Of a stretch of DNA of 64,000 nucleotides, positions 53,676-63,363 are shown piece after piece. The notes beneath the pieces are model-generated. The model did no database searches. It was not told the DNA's origin and was given only the letters and a program-made list of their open reading frames with translations. The DNA comes from Leptospira chreensis. Lineage in GTDB: Bacteria > Spirochaetota > Leptospiria > Leptospirales > Leptospiraceae. The stretch's first letter is position 1; every line of letters starts with the position of its first letter. Where the stretch lies: positions 1 through 64,000 of the forward strand of contig NZ_JAFFPS010000048.1 in assembly GCF_016919165.1 (NCBI RefSeq). The letters are read 5' to 3'. A program made the translations under genes and the position numbers.

Positions 53676-54880
53676 ATATGTTCTGCCAATAGATAGGTTA
53701 AACCGTAAGTACCAACGGATACGGTGAATAAAAAACTAAACCAAAAGAATACCAACCGAGTTTGTAAGATTCCATAAACACCGGGTTCGAAGTTCCGATT
53801 GGGCAATCGAACGAGAGGTAATACTTTGTTTAGAGCAATAAAGAAAAAGATAGCCCCTATGATGGGAAAAACAAACAAAAAGAACATCTTTTGTTTGATT
53901 GCAATCTCAATGACCTTTAAGTCCAAAACAAACACAGGCGACAGAGGGAAAACAAAGGCAACAAGTAAAGCCAATAAATACATATACAAAGCTTTATGGC
54001 TAAGTGATGGTGTTTCTAAAATCTGAGAGATGTTTCTTTTCCCTGCATCCATTCGTAAAATTCCCATAGAAATAAACACGAGAAGTTTTACAAGGACTGT
54101 GGTTGATAACAGAAAATAAAACACATCATCAGATACATCTAACCACAAAAACAAAGTCAACATACCAGTATGGAAAAGAGCAACCTTTGCCGATATCCTT
54201 CGAATGTCTTCGCGAGCGAAGAGAATCAATGTAGAATAGAGGATAGTGAGAACTCCGATAAAGAGTATCCCATTGGCTGCGTTGATGACATGTGGATTGA
54301 TTTCACGTTCTAATTGAATCAGAGGGCGAATGGCAAGGACCACACTCACTGGCACAAAAGAAGCTATGAGTGAAGAAATTTGACTCGGACTTTCTGCATA
54401 CGTATCCCCTACCCAAAAATGGTTGGGAACAAGGCCGAGTTTCCCACTGTAACCATAGACTGTGAGTAAAATTCCAGTCTCAATCAATAATCCACTTTGA
54501 CCAACTAACCCCTGCTTCAGTGAAGAGAAATCTAAATTATCAAGGGGGGTCGAAGCAAACAAAAGAACCACAATGCCTAAAAAGGCAAGACCAAGAGCAT
54601 AGGAGTTGATTAATAAAAACTTCCAACCCACATGAAAGGATCTTTCTGTTCCGCTAGAAGAAATGAGTAGCGCTCCAAATAGTGTAGATGCCTCGATTAA
54701 AATCCATTTGAGAACGATATTATCGGTAAACCAGGAGTAAAACAAAGATCCAAAGAATCCTATTTTCAGAAGACTCCACAACCAAATCCTTGTTTGTCCC
54801 TTAGTCGGAGCAAATACAGAAACGAGAAAAATAACAACAAAGGCCAAAACTCCAGAAAGATAAAATAATTCTTTCATCAT
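53663..54880 (-). CDS. HyfF/NuoN-like antiporter subunit of the Ehr-type complex
   Basis: The 405-residue membrane protein has about 12 transmembrane helices of the proton-conducting family. The conserved Glu63 ('ILIEASTLFGALL'), Lys147 ('YGYSGKLGLVPNHFW') and a Lys in 'LLSTTVLVKLLVF' are all present, as is the His in 'AKVALFHTGML'. These are the residues that carry protons in complex I antiporter-like subunits. It overlaps the large subunit gene by 13 bases and the HyfE-like gene by four. Ion pumping is inferred, not shown. Confidence 0.88.
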   Translation of the reverse strand: MMKELFYLSGVLAFVVIFLVSVFAPTKGQTRIWLWSLLKIGFFGSLFYSWFTDNIVLKWILIEASTLFGALLISSSGTERSFHVGWKFLLINSYALGLAFLGIVVLLFASTPLDNLDFSSLKQGLVGQSGLLIETGILLTVYGYSGKLGLVPNHFWVGDTYAESPSQISSLIASFVPVSVVLAIRPLIQLEREINPHVINAANGILFIGVLTILYSTLILFAREDIRRISAKVALFHTGMLTLFLWLDVSDDVFYFLLSTTVLVKLLVFISMGILRMDAGKRNISQILETPSLSHKALYMYLLALLVAFVFPLSPVFVLDLKVIEIAIKQKMFFLFVFPIIGAIFFFIALNKVLPLVRLPNRNFEPGVYGILQTRLVFFWFSFLFTVSVGTYGLTYLLAEHIWKK

Positions 54881-55488
54881 AGTTTTCTCTCCTTGGTGTG
54901 CATATGGGGAGACAATTGTAAAATCCCTCCCGATACAATGACAAGAATTGCATCCAAAAAGGATCCAAACTCTAGGCCAACAGGAAGCCCCTTATCCAAA
55001 ACCATAGTGAGAACAAAAATCCCATTTTCGAAAACACAAAACCCTGCGATGAGAGCAAGCCAGTTTCGCCTAACAACAAAACAAAGAATTCCGACATATA
55101 CTAACAAAATTACATAAATGAGCCCAATTTTATGAACAGGAATCGAAAGTAAGGAAACGCCTTCTGTAATTTTTACAGCCAACACAACTCCCAAAACCAT
55201 AAACAATAAGGTTGCCAGGTATCCAAAACGAGGAGCCGTACTTTCATTCATCTTAGATTTATTTGCAGTCCAATTGAGAACCCAAGGAGTGAGAATTCCT
55301 TTAAACAAAACAACCATAACAATCAATGAAATGGCATGTTTCCAATCCCCTTCATGAGTTTGCAAAACAGGGAAAATCAATAGAAATCCTTGTGCACTTA
55401 GGAAAAGAATAATCCGACTCAACCGGTTTTCGACTAAAACAACAACACCGGTGAGTAACAATAATAAATAGATAAAATCGTATATCAT
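54877..55488 (-). CDS. HyfE/NuoK-like membrane subunit
   Basis: The 203-residue protein has about six membrane helices with HyfE features: 'LSAQGFLLIFPVL', 'FKGILTPWVLNW', and 'VFENGIFVLTMVLDKGLP' with a buried Glu, then 'LEFGSFLDAILVIVSGGIL'. It matches HyfE/HycC-like connectors that combine NuoK-like helices. It is eight bases after the HyfC-like gene and overlaps the HyfF-like gene by four. It is part of the membrane arm. Confidence 0.85.
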   Translation of the reverse strand: MIYDFIYLLLLLTGVVVLVENRLSRIILFLSAQGFLLIFPVLQTHEGDWKHAISLIVMVVLFKGILTPWVLNWTANKSKMNESTAPRFGYLATLLFMVLGVVLAVKITEGVSLLSIPVHKIGLIYVILLVYVGILCFVVRRNWLALIAGFCVFENGIFVLTMVLDKGLPVGLEFGSFLDAILVIVSGGILQLSPHMHTKERKL

Positions 55489-55496
55489 AATAACCC

Positions 55497-56375
55497 TTAA
55501 GACAACTTAACTAAAGTTCCTAATATCAAAATCGCAATGAAAGTAAGCCCCATAAACTCGGGGATCCAAGTCCATTTTCTTCTTACACTATTCGATTCCC
55601 AAAATCCAAGAATGATAGCGAGAAGTATGACCATCGGCGCAATCATCAGTTCACGAGCCAAAATATCTAAACCTTCATTTTTAAATAGTTTAGAGTGTTC
55701 TAATGCCAGCTTCACAAGGAAAACAAGTAAGGTAGAAAGTTTAATGGAAGTAGCCAAATCAAAAATACCCAATTGCCTTCCGGATGCTTCTAAAATCATA
55801 GCTTCATGAACCATAGTTAACTCCAAATGAGTTCTAGGATCATCAAACGGAGGTTTTGCGAGTTCCGCCAAAATAGCAATAAAGGACAAAGACAAAAAGA
55901 GTAAACCAATAAGAGCACCTTGGGGACTTACAGAAATTTCGATATGGGACTGCGCAGCAAGAATCATCAAAATAAAGGTAGGTTCCGCCATCACAGAAAG
56001 TAAAATTTCTCGACCAGAAGCCATACCTCCAAAAGAGGAAGCTCCTTCCATCGCAAAACTCACATAAGCAAAGCGGTAAAGCGCAAGGAAAAATGGGATC
56101 AAAATAAAAGGAGCCCATTCAAACAATACCACACTCCAAATCATCAAAGCAGAAAACACCGCCACTCTAGGTGCTAGGTGAGTAAAATCGGATAAATTGG
56201 TATGCGAAATGGGAGTTTTTCTGAGTGATTTATCCACTTCCCAGAAAAACTGGAGTAACTTCGGACCCCGTCTCCCTTGTGCGTAGGCTCGAACCTTTCG
56301 AATAATACCCGTTAGCAAAAATGGCATTACGAGAAACAAAACGATTAGATAAAGATAATATATTATTGAATTCAT
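55497..56375 (-). CDS. HyfC/HycD (NuoH-like) membrane subunit
   Basis: The 292-residue protein has about eight membrane helices. The N-terminal loop 'YAQGRRGPKLLQFFWEVDKSLRK' in outline and the central 'LAELAKPPFDDPRTHLELTMVHEAMILEASGRQ' in outline match the subunit that joins the membrane and peripheral arms in group 4 hydrogenases and complex I. The acidic residues of this loop (Glu, two Asp, Glu) are kept. It starts one base after the HyfB-like gene ends. Confidence 0.92.
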   Translation of the reverse strand: MNSIIYYLYLIVLFLVMPFLLTGIIRKVRAYAQGRRGPKLLQFFWEVDKSLRKTPISHTNLSDFTHLAPRVAVFSALMIWSVVLFEWAPFILIPFFLALYRFAYVSFAMEGASSFGGMASGREILLSVMAEPTFILMILAAQSHIEISVSPQGALIGLLFLSLSFIAILAELAKPPFDDPRTHLELTMVHEAMILEASGRQLGIFDLATSIKLSTLLVFLVKLALEHSKLFKNEGLDILARELMIAPMVILLAIILGFWESNSVRRKWTWIPEFMGLTFIAILILGTLVKLS

Positions 56376-58121
56376 CTATAGTCCTCCGAAATCGCCTAAA
56401 ATCAATAAAGAGAAAATAAAAATTAAAAACATAGAAGAGATTGCTAGATATTTACTTACATCCTCATCTTTTGGATGGTTTGTGGCTGAGACAAATCGAG
56501 TTCCCAATCGAAAGATAAAAGTAATTGCCTTTATCAAAAAGGTATCTACTTTCGATTCCCCTTTTTGATTCAAAAAATATCTACCGAGTGAATTTCTTAA
56601 AGGTTCAGAGAAAACGGATGTTGGTATAGAAAGTTCATGGCCACTGTATCCACCACCACAATCCCAATTTTTTGTTTTAGGATCTCCATATCGTTTTAAT
56701 TGGTAACGATCATACAAACGGAAGATAAATACAGTCCCGATTGTTACATAGGACACCAAAGACAATGTCCAAAACCAATCAACTAACTGTGGATCAACGA
56801 ATGGACTGAGCATAGGTAACTTTACAAAATAAGGAACGACTAATGGGAAAATAAAAATTACCAGAGCCAAACTAAATAAAGATATAGTGACCCACTTTCT
56901 TTGTTTCGGCCCAAAAGGTTGGATGCTGATATCTTTACTTGGGGTGGACAAAAACAAACTCATAAACAATTTGATATGAGTAAATCCACCAAGAACAATT
57001 CCAAAGAAAATAAAGATCATGGAAGGCAAAAGGAAAACAGAACGCCCAATCGGTAAATCCAAGATGCGAGCATTTAGATAGAAGTATGTTGCTTCTGATA
57101 CAAATCCCAAAGTCCCAGGAAGAACCGCATAACTAAATGTCCCTGCCCCAACAAGGAGAGGAGAAATACCCAGAAGTCTTCCAATACCTTTCAATTCATC
57201 ACTAGAACTTGAATTTTTTAGCCGAGCGACCATACCAATGGAAAACAATTGAAATGTTTTTGAAAAACAATGATGGAACAAACTAAGAAAAAACAAAACT
57301 CGAAAAGAATTACTTAGATTCATAAGTTCCGAATCAACAGAAAACTGGAACATTCCAGCTATGATCAAACAGAGCCAGAGAAAGTTAATCGACTCCACAG
57401 AACTATAGGCTAAAGAAATTTTTGGATCTTTATGAAAGAAACTGGTAATCCCTCCAAAAAATATTCCAAGGGCAGCCAGTGGAAACAAAACTTGATAAAT
57501 GATTGGATCCAATTGATTAGGTAAAACATAACGATAAAAAAGTAAAAGAGGAAACACTTCAAGTACACCAGCAAAGGAACCGAGGGCATGCGACGGACCA
57601 CCTTCATTCACTTTAGGAATCCACAAATGGAATCCAGAAAAACCCGATTTAATGAGAAGACCGACAAGTAGTAAAATAATGCCCACATTGTCTCCATCGG
57701 GTAACATAACCCAGGCGGATAAAAACAGTGCAGAAATGCCAGAGGCTAGAAGCAAAGAACCCAAACTTTCGATTTGTTTTTTTCCAAACTCAGTACCGGA
57801 ATAAATCAAAATCGTAGAAAAAGAAGTCACTTCCAAGGCAATCGGAAGGATGAGCGATTTACCCGATAAATAACAAACACCAAGAGCTGACCAAAAAATC
57901 ACATACCCGATGGTAACTTTGTTTTTCTCTTTCGGCTCATACGACTGAACCAACATAAAAGAAGAAAAACCTATATAGGCCTGAATGACAAGTCCAACCA
58001 AAATGGGGAAGTCTACAGACAAAACATCATAATTAGAAAATAAGAATATAGCCAACGGCGAAAGCGCAGATATACCAACTAAGATCGATCGAAAGATTGA
58101 AATTCTTTCATCTTCTAACAT
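56376..58121 (-). CDS. HyfB/NuoL-like antiporter subunit, first gene of the Ehr-type operon
   Basis: The 581-residue protein has about 15 membrane helices. Channel residues of the family are kept: Glu97 ('LPIALEVTSFST'), Lys158 ('LLIKSGFSGFHLWIPK') and Lys288 ('HHCFSKTFQLFSIG'). Near the C-terminus 'NWDCGGGYSGHELSIPTSVFSEPL' in outline is the HyfB signature. It is expected to form one of two proton or cation channels of the complex. The small secreted-protein gene lies 38 bases upstream on the same strand and might share the promoter. Confidence 0.9.
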   Translation of the reverse strand: MLEDERISIFRSILVGISALSPLAIFLFSNYDVLSVDFPILVGLVIQAYIGFSSFMLVQSYEPKEKNKVTIGYVIFWSALGVCYLSGKSLILPIALEVTSFSTILIYSGTEFGKKQIESLGSLLLASGISALFLSAWVMLPDGDNVGIILLLVGLLIKSGFSGFHLWIPKVNEGGPSHALGSFAGVLEVFPLLLFYRYVLPNQLDPIIYQVLFPLAALGIFFGGITSFFHKDPKISLAYSSVESINFLWLCLIIAGMFQFSVDSELMNLSNSFRVLFFLSLFHHCFSKTFQLFSIGMVARLKNSSSSDELKGIGRLLGISPLLVGAGTFSYAVLPGTLGFVSEATYFYLNARILDLPIGRSVFLLPSMIFIFFGIVLGGFTHIKLFMSLFLSTPSKDISIQPFGPKQRKWVTISLFSLALVIFIFPLVVPYFVKLPMLSPFVDPQLVDWFWTLSLVSYVTIGTVFIFRLYDRYQLKRYGDPKTKNWDCGGGYSGHELSIPTSVFSEPLRNSLGRYFLNQKGESKVDTFLIKAITFIFRLGTRFVSATNHPKDEDVSKYLAISSMFLIFIFSLLILGDFGGL

Positions 58122-58159
58122 AACTACCTCAAAAATTAAATTTTTAGAGAAAAAATATG

Positions 58160-58444
58160 TTAAATAAAGTTAGGGGGGCCCCGACGTTCCGGAAATTTGA
58201 AAGAAAGGATACTAGGAGCAAATGAAGAAGGGATGGGAGAGAGGAAGGATTGAAGGACAGAATTACAAACAGGATCAGAAGCAATGTGGAAGAAATTTTC
58301 TTCTTCCCCAGGAGGTTCTTCGAAATTCTTCTCGCAAGAAAAAATCTCTCCGGCCTCGGTAAACTCCGCAAAAGAAGTCCAAGGTTGTGACTTTCCAATG
58401 ACTAAAACTGACATGAGTAGGATGAAAATTATACGTGCTACCAA
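58160..58444 (-). CDS. Small secreted protein, unknown
   Basis: A 94-residue frame from a TTG has a basic/hydrophobic start (VARIIFILLMSVLVIGKS) like a signal peptide, then an acidic region with two Cys ('IFSCEKNFEEPP', 'DPVCNSVL') and a C-terminal 'PERRGPPNFI'. No family is recognised. It overlaps the region upstream of the ABC exporter in antisense and precedes the HyfB-like gene by 38 bases. The composition is protein-like, but the TTG start and lack of a clear ribosome site leave doubt. The bases for GPP include a GGGGCCCC palindrome. Confidence 0.5.
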   Translation of the reverse strand: MVARIIFILLMSVLVIGKSQPWTSFAEFTEAGEIFSCEKNFEEPPGEEENFFHIASDPVCNSVLQSFLSPIPSSFAPSILSFKFPERRGPPNFI

Positions 58445-58502
58445 TCAGTTGTACCTTAATCTTGATATTCTCGACTGTCTTGCATATGGGAAGTTATTTT
58501 TA

Positions 58503-59207
58503 ATGATTACAGAAAAAAAAGAATCAAGCAAAAAAACTGTCATCAAATTGGAACATGTAAACAAATCCTTCTATCAAGATGAGATTGTTTTTCCAATCTT
58601 GAATGACATTTCCTTTGAGATCCCAGAGAAAAAACTCATTACTTTGATGGGACCATCGGGAAGTGGAAAGTCGACCTTACTCAATATTTTATCGGCCATC
58701 GAATCTGCTGACTCAGGCAAAGTCGAGGTCTTTGGAAATCAATTATCTCAATCCACAGAAGAAGAACTTACCATTTATAGACGAAAAACTATTGGAATTG
58801 TATTTCAATTTTTTCACTTATTTCCTTATCTTTCCGCGATTGATAACGTTGCCTTACCACTCTACCTCTCCGGTATTTCTAAATCCATTGCCACAGCAAA
58901 AGCGAAAGAAGCTCTCTCTTTAGTCGATTTAGGTCACAGAAAAGAATTCACTCCCAAAGAAATGTCTGGCGGTGAAAAACAAAGAGTTTCCATTGCAAGG
59001 GCGATTGTCCACCAACCCAAACTCATTTTCGCTGATGAACCCACAGGAAATTTGGACTCTAATTCCTCTGAAATGATTATGAAACTATTTGCTAGCTGTG
59101 TCAAAGATTTGGGTATATCCGTATTTCTTGTTACCCATAACGAACAAATTGGACTATCTGGTGATATCAACTTACATATGCTAGATGGTAAAATCAAAAC
59201 AAAATGA
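58503..59207 (+). CDS. LolD/MacB-type ABC transporter ATPase
   Basis: About 234 residues from the ATG at 58503; the frame stays open further upstream but that part is not protein-like. It has Walker A 'MGPSGSGKSTLL', Q loop 'VFQFFHLFPYLSAIDNV', signature 'MSGGEKQRVSIARAI', Walker B 'LIFADEPTGNLDSNS' and switch His 'LVTHNEQ'. These are the marks of the LolD/FtsE/MacB group that works with FtsX-fold permeases. It overlaps the permease gene by four bases. Confidence 0.95.
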   Translation: MITEKKESSKKTVIKLEHVNKSFYQDEIVFPILNDISFEIPEKKLITLMGPSGSGKSTLLNILSAIESADSGKVEVFGNQLSQSTEEELTIYRRKTIGIVFQFFHLFPYLSAIDNVALPLYLSGISKSIATAKAKEALSLVDLGHRKEFTPKEMSGGEKQRVSIARAIVHQPKLIFADEPTGNLDSNSSEMIMKLFASCVKDLGISVFLVTHNEQIGLSGDINLHMLDGKIKTK

Positions 59208-61663
59208 CACGAGTTTACTACCACCTTATATTCGGATATTTCAAAGATCATATTCCGAAAATCGCATTATCAATCTTAGGGATTAGTTTAGGCATTGCAC
59301 TTTTTGTCAGCACACAAATCAATGCTTGGCGGGCGGAACAAACTGTCCTCGACCAAATGCTTGGTTATTCTTCAGAAAATTTTATCGGGAGGTATGTTGC
59401 GAATAACCAAAACCAAGGGGCAGCGGATAGTTTCTTAAAAATTTTAGAATCGTATTCATCAGAAAGTATAAAACTCGAACCAGAGTTACAAACCAAAGGT
59501 ATCTTAAATCTAACGAAAGACCAAATTCAGAGCATTCCTGTTATCGGAAAGGACATCCTGCTATCCAAATCTCTATCACCATCTCCAGATGAAAAAAAGA
59601 AAATCCCAAAATACTTAATCAGCCAATCACTCGCAGAAAAACTCAAAATGACAGGAAACACTAGGTTCCTATCCCTTTGCGAAAAAGAAATTTTGTTACG
59701 AGAAGAAGATTCGATTACCATTCCCGTCGAAGGTATCTTTCTTGTAATGGATATCACAAGACTTCAAACCATCTGCAACCAAAAAGGCCACCTCACTTCG
59801 ATTTGGTTGGTCCAAGAAGATACGACTCAAAAGACAACAAAAATGAGACGAATCAATTCGGAAGAATGGAGTTACGAATCTAAGAATCATATCTTGGAAC
59901 GAGCTGGAATCGCTCTTGGTTCGCTAAAAATCAACTTAACCATTGTTTCTCTAGTTTCAGTTTTGATTTCTTTTTTTATGGTTTCGAATATGTTCACAGG
60001 ACTCTATCTTTCGAGAAAACATGAATTTGGGATTTTATTATCCATCGGATCGAGTAAAAAAAATAACTTTATGTTATTTCTAACCCAAGCAATGGTCATC
60101 GGATTTTTGGGAGGGTTTGTTGGTGTGTTTTTAGGAATTTTCATTGCCAACACAAACTTTTTAACAACCGTAAATACCATTACCGACGCTAACCAAATTC
60201 GCTCCTATCGGAACATCCCCTTCTCCATCATCCTTTTAGGTTTTAGCATTTCCATTTTAGGTTCAATACTCGCATCTATTTATAATGCCTATAAAACCTT
60301 TCAAATACTTCCGATTGATCTCATCAGAGAAAGAGGAACAGAGAAAAGAAGTTTGATCTTAAGACTATCGAACCAAAAAAATTTTTACCTTTCTTTATTA
60401 TTCATAATTTTCGGGACCACGTTAGGACTTCTTAGTTTTGCCAAACAAATTGTTCCAGGTATGGTGGGAGTGGGATTTGTAATCATTGGTTTTGTTTTAC
60501 TGAATTTTTTATGTATCCCCGTTGCAGTTCAGATCCTAGACAAAATCCTATCAAAGTTCCAATTTTCACCTAGTATCGAAATAGGATTAAAAGAAATTGG
60601 AATTGAACCATGGAAACATGGACTCACAGCATCCACCATCATGTTATCCACTTCCCTTGTTCTTACCTTAACAAGTTTAACCGATAGTTACGAACAATCG
60701 CTAGTTCAGTGGGTTGATGAAGAAAACAAATCCGACTATTCATTATTAGACGAGAAAAAACTAAACACAGGCGAACCTGGTGTCCCAGTGGCTCTATATG
60801 AAGCCATGGCTTCCGACCCCAACTTCTATGACGTAGAACCTTTTTATGTGGACTCTAAATTTATAGTTAATGGAAAATATTACACCTTACATGTATTACA
60901 TTTCAATGAATCTTATAACAAAAATGAACTAATCGTTTCCAAAAATCTTTGTTTTTTAGATCAGATTTGTAAGGGGGATTTTATCACAGTCAACACAGAA
61001 AAAAACGCACGCGTTTCGATGAAAATCCAGGATGAAAAAGAACATTTTTTTTCCGAAAGGGGAACCATCATGATGGACTACTCCTACTTTCAGAAAAACT
61101 ACCAAGTTAAATTTCTAAACTCCATCCGCATTTTCAGAAACAAAAACCTAAAGCCGGAGGAAACAATACAATTACTCCAAAACATAACAAAAGAATATGG
61201 ATTAAAATACATAGACCTATCAGAATTAAAAAAACTATATTTAGAAGGGATGAAACAAGTGTTTTCGATCTTAGATACTTTAAAGATTTCAGCCCTCATC
61301 ATTTCTGTCCTTGCTCTTACCACGTCTTTAGTATATTTCATAAAAGAAAAATCACAATTACTCGCAGGTCTCAAAGCCATCGGAATGGATTCATTCCAAA
61401 TGTTTAAAATGATTTATAACCAAGCTTTGTTTCTCGTCTCCTTAGGTATATTTTCAGGAGTTCTCAGTAGCCTAATCCTATCACCAATTGTTATTTTTGG
61501 AATCAATCGGAATGCTTTTGGATGGATACTCAATTTCCAATACCCAAGCTCACTTGTAGTAAAACTCCCGATAGTGATCCCCATAATCACATTTTGCATC
61601 TGCCTCATACCATTTTATTTTCTAAAACAAATGAAAATTTCGAAAGAACTGAAATATGAATAA
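59204..61663 (+). CDS. FtsX-like permease with two permease domains
   Basis: The 819-residue protein has an N-terminal membrane helix (KIALSILGISLGIALFV), a large extracytoplasmic MacB-type domain (about 40-240), three helices of a first FtsX domain (about 250-380), further helices, a second extracytoplasmic domain (about 480-680) and a final FtsX domain (about 690-815). This is the duplicated YknZ/LolCE-like layout of ABC exporters that move lipoproteins, lipids or small molecules off the membrane without import. The cargo is unknown. It is co-translated with the ATPase. Confidence 0.9.
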   Translation: MTRVYYHLIFGYFKDHIPKIALSILGISLGIALFVSTQINAWRAEQTVLDQMLGYSSENFIGRYVANNQNQGAADSFLKILESYSSESIKLEPELQTKGILNLTKDQIQSIPVIGKDILLSKSLSPSPDEKKKIPKYLISQSLAEKLKMTGNTRFLSLCEKEILLREEDSITIPVEGIFLVMDITRLQTICNQKGHLTSIWLVQEDTTQKTTKMRRINSEEWSYESKNHILERAGIALGSLKINLTIVSLVSVLISFFMVSNMFTGLYLSRKHEFGILLSIGSSKKNNFMLFLTQAMVIGFLGGFVGVFLGIFIANTNFLTTVNTITDANQIRSYRNIPFSIILLGFSISILGSILASIYNAYKTFQILPIDLIRERGTEKRSLILRLSNQKNFYLSLLFIIFGTTLGLLSFAKQIVPGMVGVGFVIIGFVLLNFLCIPVAVQILDKILSKFQFSPSIEIGLKEIGIEPWKHGLTASTIMLSTSLVLTLTSLTDSYEQSLVQWVDEENKSDYSLLDEKKLNTGEPGVPVALYEAMASDPNFYDVEPFYVDSKFIVNGKYYTLHVLHFNESYNKNELIVSKNLCFLDQICKGDFITVNTEKNARVSMKIQDEKEHFFSERGTIMMDYSYFQKNYQVKFLNSIRIFRNKNLKPEETIQLLQNITKEYGLKYIDLSELKKLYLEGMKQVFSILDTLKISALIISVLALTTSLVYFIKEKSQLLAGLKAIGMDSFQMFKMIYNQALFLVSLGIFSGVLSSLILSPIVIFGINRNAFGWILNFQYPSSLVVKLPIVIPIITFCICLIPFYFLKQMKISKELKYE

Positions 61664-61700
61664 TTCTTTACCGAAAAAGCACTACTAGTAACTTCTATTC

Positions 61701-62609
61701 ATGGCCGGAAGTATCAAAGTTTGTTTGGAACTCGCAGATATGATTCGAAAAGAGAACCTCGAATCCAGAGAAAAAATCCCAACATCCGATACACATTTAC
61801 GGGTTTGGTCCTCCCAACTTTCCAGAACAGAAGAAGACCTAAGAAAATTACTTACCGCCCTTAGAGACAGTCACTACGTATTCATTGTATCAGTCGTCGC
61901 ACCCGATCCCAACTTATTCGTTTACGGGGAAGATGCTTATGTTTTTGCCGAACCGTTCATATTGAACGAATTAAAAAGACATTCAGAAGAGAATTTAGAA
62001 AAACTTTACGAAGCAAGTAATTACAAACGCAAGTCTGCATTTCAAATCACAAGAGAGTTATTTCCCAAAATTAAAGAATTCAATAACACTCCGCTCGGCC
62101 GTTCTATCAACGTTTCGGTGATGCTTGAAGAATTCCAACGAATGCTTACTGCTCAAAGTTACGAATACACGGACCAATGGCGTAGAAATAAACTTCAAGA
62201 AATTTTCAAAGATGAAGTGAATGCTGCAGAAGAATTGGCTAATGCAACTTCCGCTCGAGATCTAGATCCAACAAAACGGGCTGTAGACCAACTAAAAGAC
62301 CAGGGCCCAAAAGAAAAAATTGATCAGAATTGGGTTAAAGCTAAAGAAAGTTTTTCTACTGAGTTCTTATTACGTGTCCACTTTAGAAAATACGAATTTG
62401 ATATTGTAAGAAAATTAATCCAATCAGGAAAACTCAAAGAAGAAAAAGACATTAAATATGTTCGAGACACTCTCCAATTAATGGAAAATAGACTAGAACA
62501 AGACAATCTTTTGAAAAGATATTCCACAGAAATGATTGAACTCAGAAGGTACGCCCAAGCAAAACTAAATTTGCTTAGGCAAAGTGTTGGATCAAAACAG
62601 GAAAACTAA
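61701..62609 (+). CDS. Conserved hypothetical soluble protein
   Basis: The 302-residue protein is mostly helical and charged, with no signal or membrane segment. It contains 'TEEDLRKLLTALRDSHYVFIVSVVAPDPNLFVYGEDAYVFAEPFI' in outline near the start, a possible winged-helix-like opening, and long helices with heptad character in the last 120 residues. I recognise no named family. It follows the permease by 37 bases and converges with the next gene with one base between the stops. The start is the ATG 'MAGSIKVCLELADMIRK'. Confidence 0.65.
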   Translation: MAGSIKVCLELADMIRKENLESREKIPTSDTHLRVWSSQLSRTEEDLRKLLTALRDSHYVFIVSVVAPDPNLFVYGEDAYVFAEPFILNELKRHSEENLEKLYEASNYKRKSAFQITRELFPKIKEFNNTPLGRSINVSVMLEEFQRMLTAQSYEYTDQWRRNKLQEIFKDEVNAAEELANATSARDLDPTKRAVDQLKDQGPKEKIDQNWVKAKESFSTEFLLRVHFRKYEFDIVRKLIQSGKLKEEKDIKYVRDTLQLMENRLEQDNLLKRYSTEMIELRRYAQAKLNLLRQSVGSKQEN

Positions 62610-62610
62610 A

Positions 62611-63363
62611 TTAGTTTTTAAGCCAACCTGATTTATCTAATTGGATATAAACCTGAAAGAAAAATACAACCAAACTGATAAAAATCATCCTTCTTTTTAG
62701 GGAAAACTGGCTGATTGTATGATTCTGCTTCTCTGGTAAATAGAGCAGGTAAATGATCAAATTTACATTAAAAAACAAACCCAAAAGCTCAGGGGAAAGA
62801 ATTGGAAATTTTTCTTTTAAAGGAGGGATGTAAGTAGCAATTAAAATCAAAATACTTGGAAAAAAATACAAAGGTGTTTTGAACGTCCACAACCTATCTT
62901 CCGTTAAATCAGCGACGCTTTTGATACCAGATTCTTTTTCTAAAATAGAAACCAATTCACCTTGTGCAGTTATATTCACAATCGGATGAATCTTTTCTTT
63001 TGTTTCCAAAACAATACGATCATAACCGCGAAACTTATCTGTTGTAATCTGTTCTAGGTCTTTGATCCGAATGGTAGCACAATTTCCATTGGCATCGAAT
63101 TGTTTTAGTGATCCACCTTCGAGTTCAACTCTTCCCGAAGAAAGAATCTCAACTTGTTTTAAAAAATTCTTTCTCAAAAACCAAAAGAACAACGCAAGTA
63201 AAGGAAGAAAAATTGTAAAAAACTGCACTCTTCCTTCTTTTGGCACCTGCAGACTGTTATAGGAAACGAAAACAAGAAATAGAGCGATTACCACCCATGT
63301 CCTTTTTAACAATTTATTCCTAAATAAATTCACATCATATAGAAATGTTTTTTGTTCACTCAT
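62611..63363 (-). CDS. Membrane protein with cytoplasmic beta-rich domain, unknown
   Basis: The 250-residue protein has two N-terminal membrane helices (VIALFLVFVSYNSL; FFTIFLPLLALFFWFL), a soluble domain (about 70-160) of alternating strands that resembles a bacterial PH-like domain ('VELEGGSLKQFDANGNCATIRIKDLEQI' in outline) and three further helices near the C-terminus. The PH-like idea is from pattern only. It overlaps the pyrE stop by one base (TAATG), so it is co-translated with pyrE. Confidence 0.65.
   Translation of the reverse strand: MSEQKTFLYDVNLFRNKLLKRTWVVIALFLVFVSYNSLQVPKEGRVQFFTIFLPLLALFFWFLRKNFLKQVEILSSGRVELEGGSLKQFDANGNCATIRIKDLEQITTDKFRGYDRIVLETKEKIHPIVNITAQGELVSILEKESGIKSVADLTEDRLWTFKTPLYFFPSILILIATYIPPLKEKFPILSPELLGLFFNVNLIIYLLYLPEKQNHTISQFSLKRRMIFISLVVFFFQVYIQLDKSGWLKN

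Noticed and set aside
58144..58398. 84-residue minus-strand frame overlapping the small secreted-protein frame
   Set aside because: Low-complexity Leu/Ser content and an alternative frame of the better candidate at 58160-58444.
58462..58490. TTGATA-N17-TATGGG as a promoter for the ABC exporter
   Set aside because: The -10 match is only three of six bases, so I did not list it as a feature.
62602..62618. AAAACTAA-A-TTAGTTTT palindrome similar to the TetR operator
   Set aside because: The spacing between half-sites is one base, not five, and it lies over the stop codons of two convergent genes; probably a weak terminator or chance.
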